From assembly GCF_947623445.1 (NCBI RefSeq), contig NC_135245.1, forward strand, positions 5,153,501 through 5,217,500: 64,000 nt of DNA, written 5' to 3'. Positions 59,037 through 64,000 of the stretch are shown here, piece after piece. Position numbers and translations under genes: made by a program. The notes under the pieces were generated by a model. The model was not told where the DNA came from, did no database searches, and saw only the letters and a program-made list of their open reading frames with translations. How positions within the stretch are numbered: position 1 is the first letter of the stretch; each line of letters opens with the position of its first letter. The DNA is from Clavelina lepadiformis. Its lineage: Eukaryota > Chordata > Ascidiacea > Aplousobranchia > Clavelinidae.

Positions 59037-59203
59037 GAGATCATTTTTTCACTGCGTTTTTATCAGTATGACAGTTTCATAACTATTAACATTGCTTGCC
59101 TACAAAATATCTACAAATTTGACAAGCCATCATCTAAAATAAATAAGAATCTTTTCCCTGGAATCCCCCACGGCGGCACCCAGGTTGTTTGTTGAGCTGC
59201 TAT

Positions 59204-59219
59204 CTAATGACGTCATTAG
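59204..59219. promoter_or_regulatory. 16-bp palindrome with CRE core
   Basis: CTAATGACGTCATTAG is a perfect palindrome: a TGACGTCA cAMP-response-type core with TAAT on both sides. Its inner 14 bases recur at 54378-54391. It lies about 0.9 kb upstream of scramblase C. bZIP binding is inference. Confidence 0.35.
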
Positions 59220-60126
59220 CCTTCGTGCAACAATCACGTTCTGTTTCTCTTGCTGTACCAGTGTACGGCATATAGTAGCCTACGTGAGGTAAACATTGTA
59301 TTGACAATGGTTCTGGTCACTTGTTCAATTTACGACTAAAGGAAAGGCCGTAAAGTTACATACAAAAGGGTTATCGACATGGTGGAATGTAGTTGGTTGG
59401 ATATTACGTGCTTATAGGAGTAAAGGTGCTATTTTGCAGTGATGGTTTATAATATATTTATGCAGTGAGTTATAATCGTAACACGGCTCTACATGCTTTA
59501 TTATATTGCATTAAAATACAGGGCGAGAATCTTTAATATTTACAGAATACTTTTAGACAGCTTTCTTTTACCTCAGGGCTGTTTTAATGTATCTTCGGTC
59601 GTGTTTCCATCGATATCACATACAAAATCCGTACGTTAATGTAGAGTTGTAGACCATAGAGATGGAAGAAGTTAGCGTCGCTAGCACCTTATGCTTATAT
59701 GCATTACAACGGTCACTCAGTGGGTGTGGAGCATGGACTGCATTATTACGAACTTAGCCGCTACTGAGCCGACAATTTATTGGGCTAGCTGTAATTGCTG
59801 GTTTATTGCCAAACTTTCTATTGCAAAGTTTTCTTGCACCTGTGTGTTTTAATAAAATATTTTGTGAAGTGCTCTAAAACAGTTTAATGAATAGGTTTGC
59901 AATAAGTTGGTCATAATTCATAACAGATAAACAAGTTTTTTCTTAACGGCACTTTAGTTGGTTTTCCAGTGGGATTTTTTTGGAAGTTTTATGATTTTAA
60001 TGCGAACATTATATTAACTTTATGCCATTCTATTTTCAAGTTAAGGTGTTACGTAATATAAACCAAAAAATCTCTGCCGATTTCAATCTGTTGTTCACTG
60101 GATTTGTAAATTTGTGACCGAAAACG

Positions 60127-62016
60127 ATGTCTGCTGATGCTGGCTTGGAAGAAAATAAAACAGAGGTAATTTGAGGTTATAGCATAATATGCCTTGTACT
60201 TAAATTGCAGTTTATCCTTGAAATGCAAATGCAACTCTAAATCGCAAGTTTTGAAAGAAATTACCAGTACGTTACGTGAGTTACATTATATATAGAGATA
60301 GGCTACTATGCGAATATTTTATTTTTTTATCGTAAAACGTGGTTAACATTAACTAGCTATACCTCACAACACACTTTATTTATTAAAATCAAACTTGCTT
60401 TAGTGTTGCACTTGTACTTTCATTAGAACTCGCATTTCATAAACTGGTTTACCAAGAGCGTGGACAGCCAATAATAATTATAATACGTCTTTTTAACAGG
60501 AATCGAAGCCTAATAACCTGCATTCAAACCAAGTTTTAGAGTATGTATCTACAAGTTTTGCGCCATCATATGAAGCAGCTTCTTCCTTCCCTTCCGTGTC
60601 AACATGCCCTCGTGGGCTTGAGTGCTTGTTACCACTTGATCAAGTAACAATTACAACTACAGGTAACATGGCTGAAAAAATTCAATTTTTCTACTCAAAG
60701 AAAGAACTCAACTCAACAAGGGCTCAACTTTTCTGTGACAAACAACGCTTACGTTTTTTCCAAATTCGTCTTAATTACTTAAGACATTCTGAAGCACATT
60801 CTCTTACAGATGCAGCAGCTGCCCTAGGTACGGTACAAAACAAAGCGGGACAGTGTCTTTTCAATTTGAAAAAAACATACGGACCCAGCTTTAATGAACG
60901 CACCATAAGTTTTAGCAACAATAATGGTGAGGTATGAAAGTTATGCTTTGCTTTGTTAAATTATTTTGTTTTCAAAATTCATACATGTGTTTACGTCATG
61001 TTTACAGGAAATATTGAGGCGCGCAGTTAGCGTCAACGGTTGCTGTTTAGGCCCCGTGGTTTGTCCTTGCCCCGGGCTGGGTCCTGGAATGCTGGTAGAA
61101 TCGATAGAAGCACCGCCTGGTCAACAAGTTGCAAAAACGCAACAAATGTAACAACAATCGTTGTTTTTTTTCTGTTGCGGTACATATCGCTTTTAAAGTA
61201 AAAGTCATTTTCAATATTTCCAATTGTGCTAACTTCAGCTAATTAAAACGTATTTCATTAGGTCAGCGTGGTTTGGTTTTCGTTTTCATATTTACGATGA
61301 GTCGAATACTGTCCGATTGATTTTAAACAGCAATTGTTTCGGTAACAACTGGACCGTCGTCACCACATCCGGCAGTCAGATTGGAGAAATGGTTTGGAAT
61401 TACCCCTTTGGGGGAGGAAAAAAATTAACCGTGACCTGTAAGAATTACTAAACTAATTTTTCTTTTCCTGTTTATACGGCATACGCTAAAGGTATTTTAA
61501 TGTTGACGTAATAACTTTTAGTTCCAATGGATTTGGATGTTAGACTGAAAGGGGCCTTACTGTGGATAATGATCTATTGTAAGTTATATGTTTTGTATGG
61601 CATGATATCAGAGTCAATGACTTTAGATTTGAGTCAATGAATTGGCTTGAGTTCGAATCGATTCACTTTTTTCAAACACTTAACTCGGGTTAATGTCCAA
61701 AAAAAATCGAGTCTGTTTTTGTTGATTATACGCTTTAGCATTAAGGTGAAACAAATTGTCTTTCTTTCGTTCAAACACATCATTAAAGTGTAGTTCAAAA
61801 TGAAATTTGCTTGTCAATGAACTTCGTAAACGAAGTTACGAACGATAAAACGTAAAACGGAAGCACGCGTAAAACGCAGGCAGACCGAAGCAGTAAAACG
61901 TAGTGAGTGTTCAATAACTTAATACGTTATTTTTTCTTTCCGTACATAACTTGGCTTCAGTTATCAATTGACTTGACTTGAGCCACTTCTTCCAAAATAT
62001 TTTAGTTGAATCTTAG
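60127..62016 (+). CDS. PLSCR: Phospholipid scramblase C
   Basis: Exons: 60127-60165, 60500-60662, 60810-60931, 61008-61147, 61262-61437, 61522-61578, and a tentative 11-nt last exon 62006-62016; phases 0,1,0,2,1 as in A and B; about 235 residues. Key segments: CPRGLECLLPLDQVTI (exon 2), LGTVQNKAGQCLF (exon 3), a looser Cys/Pro cluster CCLGPVVCPCPG and SIEAPPGQQVAKTQQ (exon 4), SAWFGFRFHIYDESNTVRL and TSGSQIGEMVW (exon 5), FPMDLDVRLKGALLWIMIY (exon 6, C-terminal hydrophobic helix). Exon 6 meets a strong GTAAGT donor; joining to the AG at 62005 gives an ending FES, reminiscent of FFES in human PLSCR1. Reading through the donor instead gives a longer tail to a TGA about 60 nt on. The N-terminal APSYEAA is a weak relative of the family proline/tyrosine-rich leader. 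The cysteine cluster is the least palmitoylation-like of the three. Confidence 0.87.
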
Positions 62017-63327
62017 ATAGTAAATGACGTCACTTGCAACTGGAATCTGTACTATTTGGTTATGACTCTGATTGATCTAAGATAAAGTTATACCTAAAAC
62101 TATAAAAAGAGTAGTACTTGGAAGTCTACATAGGTAAACCAGAAATTGCTAATTTTTCCGTTTCAATCGGAGATAACTTCACTGACTTGTTTGACACAAA
62201 GAATCTTACGATTCTAAGAAACGTATACTGTATGATCAAACGTGATGAATTGCAGAAACATTTTCTTGAAGTCAGCGACTCCATCGCGTATGTAGACCTG
62301 CACACTTCATCTGTCCAGCACGATGCTGCTCTTTAGCGCCCTCCAGTGTTAATATTAATCTACGTTTGATGCTCATATTTCTGTTATTGTTTGGTAAAAA
62401 AGATCTTGCATTGAAGTATTCCAGTCTTTCGTAATCATTCTTATCTGTGCTTGCTTTTTTGTTTTGACTTTTTACACGGTTTATAAAAGAATTGCTGATT
62501 CGTGTTAAAAATTACAGCTTTAGTTAACTTTTCGAGCGTTTTGGTTTTACGTTTGAACAACTTTTGAAAGAAGTCGATATTTTTAGGGAAGTAATTTTTA
62601 GTGTTATTGTTATTTACAGATATGTTTATTTACATTTGTGTACTTACAACGTTGAGTACACGGCATTGTCGTGAAATGGAATTTTTTTTATAATATAGAA
62701 ATACAGCACATAGCCTATATCACAAACGACGATGCGTAGGTTACAGTATACGAAAACGCTATTATTTGTTGCTATGGATTTAGCCTTTAGTCCAAATTGC
62801 ACCACCGATAGTCTGCAATTACAAACACTTGACTAGAGTGTCTCATAATAACACGGAAGCTTTCAACCAATGCGTAGCCAACAATTATACAACCGCCCTC
62901 AACCGGATTCTGCATGTGACTTATTCCGGTCTACACCTCAAGCGCCATGTCGGATATGCGCTGGGCATGTGAGTGAGTTTCCTGACACAGCCATATATAA
63001 CTGTCGCCGATTGTTTCGACTCTGATCACAAAGTACCTACGAAACAGCACGACAATTTATACTCAAAGTTTAGACTTGCAATGTAAAAGAAAGCATGTGT
63101 GTTCTCTTACCTTTCACACAGCTATCGAAAATAGTGTAGTTTGAAACAGCAACAACCTTCATTGGCGTGTACATATGTTTGTGACGACGGCAACGACGTC
63201 ACTGAAGAGCAGAGTTTCGTCAAAAACTACCTGAAACGGACATGCTTGTTAATTGCATGCTGGCCTACATGGAATTAACGTAACATTTTAACTGATAAAA
63301 TAATAAAATGTAATTAATTTCTTTTCC

Positions 63328-63420
63328 TTGGCGAGACTGAATCGTCGTCGCACCTCATCGGAGGTATCGGAGGATGCTCGGGATCGAAGACTTCTGGATT
63401 CAGAGGAAGATCACAGGGTT
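63328..63420 (+). CDS. Possible internal coding exon, unknown
   Basis: A GC-richer patch in AT-rich surroundings; all three plus frames are open for about 100 nt. One frame gives a charged sequence beginning LNRRRTSSEVSEDARD and rich in Arg/Glu/Asp, typical of disordered linker exons. A GCGAG acceptor-like site precedes it and an AGG|GTTGAG donor-like site follows. Neither neighbouring exons nor a family were identified. It may belong to a gene continuing beyond the window, or to the minus strand. Confidence 0.22.
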
Positions 63421-63446
63421 GAGGGAAACAGAAGTATTAAATTACA

Positions 63447-63481
63447 CACAAGTATTAAAACATATAATTTTAATACTTGTG
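63447..63481. repeat. Perfect hairpin, 14-bp arms
   Basis: CACAAGTATTAAAA (63447-63460) and its exact complement (63468-63481) are separated by a 7-nt loop. It is AT-rich and too short for a typical microRNA precursor; it could be a fossil transposon tip. Confidence 0.7.
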
Positions 63482-64000
63482 CAATGCACTGTAAGCTAAT
63501 GCAGGATACCTTACTTGTTTCTGTAACACTTCTATAATGAGTCTGGTTAAGTGATGCAATGACGCATCACGTACATCAGAGTTAATAACAATATTCATTG
63601 CGACTAAAAAAATAAATGCACTGAACAACGAATAACAATGCATGATATGGGCTGTGCACACTGATCAAACTTAAGTACTTCAAGCTTTTGCAAGTGGAAG
63701 TTTTTTAACTGTAATAAATGGTCATACCTTACGATCTCAAGTATACTTTCATATTCAACCCATAGCAGAGAGACGTAGTTGACGTCATTTCAATTAACAC
63801 CATGATCGGATGGTTTCTCATCTAAACAAGATAGGACAGTTCGACAAAATGAATTAATAACTTTTATGAAAATATTTGTTCTTTTACAAAGAAAATCCAT
63901 TTCAAGCTTTCAAACAAAGCTCTGAATATAACCATTTCCGCCAAAATGCGTTATAGTTTAGAACTTTCGATCCCGTAGAAGCGAAGTCAACTTCGTTGTT

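Larger units (their letters stand above)
57548..60126. other. Divergent promoter region of scramblases B and C
   Basis: Head-to-head spacer of 2.6 kb. Holds TGACGTCATT at 58017-58026, a 16-bp palindrome containing TGACGTCA at 59204-59219, a TATATATA run near 58545 and the possible secreted-peptide ORF at 58788-59036. Confidence 0.55.
62017..64000. other. Right-end region without a firm gene
   Basis: Contains TGACGTCA at 62025-62032 and 63780-63787, a possible coding exon at 63328-63420 and a perfect 14-bp-arm hairpin at 63447-63481. The 72-codon frame at 62118-62336 has no recognised family. Confidence 0.45.

Noticed and set aside
60596..60937. Single continuous 113-codon scramblase ORF
   Set aside because: The stretch 60663-60809 does not fit the family and is bounded by good splice sites; it is an intron that happens to be open.

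Overview
The window is animal nuclear DNA. It is AT-rich, its genes are split by GT-AG introns, and the proteins are metazoan: C2H2 zinc fingers, SPRTN, a muscarinic receptor, eukaryotic adenylosuccinate synthetase, a METTL24-type protein and phospholipid scramblases. The mix of short introns, abundant short DNA-transposon derivatives (MITEs) and these families suggests an invertebrate deuterostome, perhaps an ascidian tunicate. That placement is inference; no lineage-specific marker was seen. No rRNA, tRNA, CRISPR array or bacterial feature was recognised.

Layout. 2-868 (+): 3' end of a seven-finger zinc-finger gene that starts outside the window. 1731-7052 (+): complete six-exon SPRTN, the DNA-protein crosslink protease. 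7053-16955: about 10 kb without a recognisable gene. 16956-19617 (+): two-exon muscarinic acetylcholine receptor with unusual residues at two normally invariant positions. 19618-26749: gene-poor, with a pogo-type MITE and a few doubtful ORFs. 26750-34362 (-): complete 11-exon adenylosuccinate synthetase, including a 56-nt last coding exon found by homology. 35920-37970: decayed Ty3/gypsy pol. 39284-42884 (+): six-exon METTL24-like membrane-anchored methyltransferase-family gene. 42885-49069: repeats, two hAT-type elements and a PPxY-coding micro-ORF. 49070-62016: three phospholipid scramblase genes (A +, B -, C +) with identical intron phases, a local duplication cluster. Beyond 62 kb only a weak exon candidate is visible.

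Functional links. SPRTN acts in DNA repair, ADSS in AMP synthesis, the receptor in cholinergic signalling; nothing suggests that they work together. The scramblase cluster is the one real gene-family neighbourhood. It also carries repeated TGACGTCA palindromes, a possible secreted-peptide ORF and MITEs inside its introns. All exon models were built by hand from reading frame, splice signals and remembered family sequence; phases were checked to add up across each gene. No system that is clearly new to biology was found. The most useful leads are the scramblase cluster, the divergent muscarinic receptor and the small unassigned ORFs.
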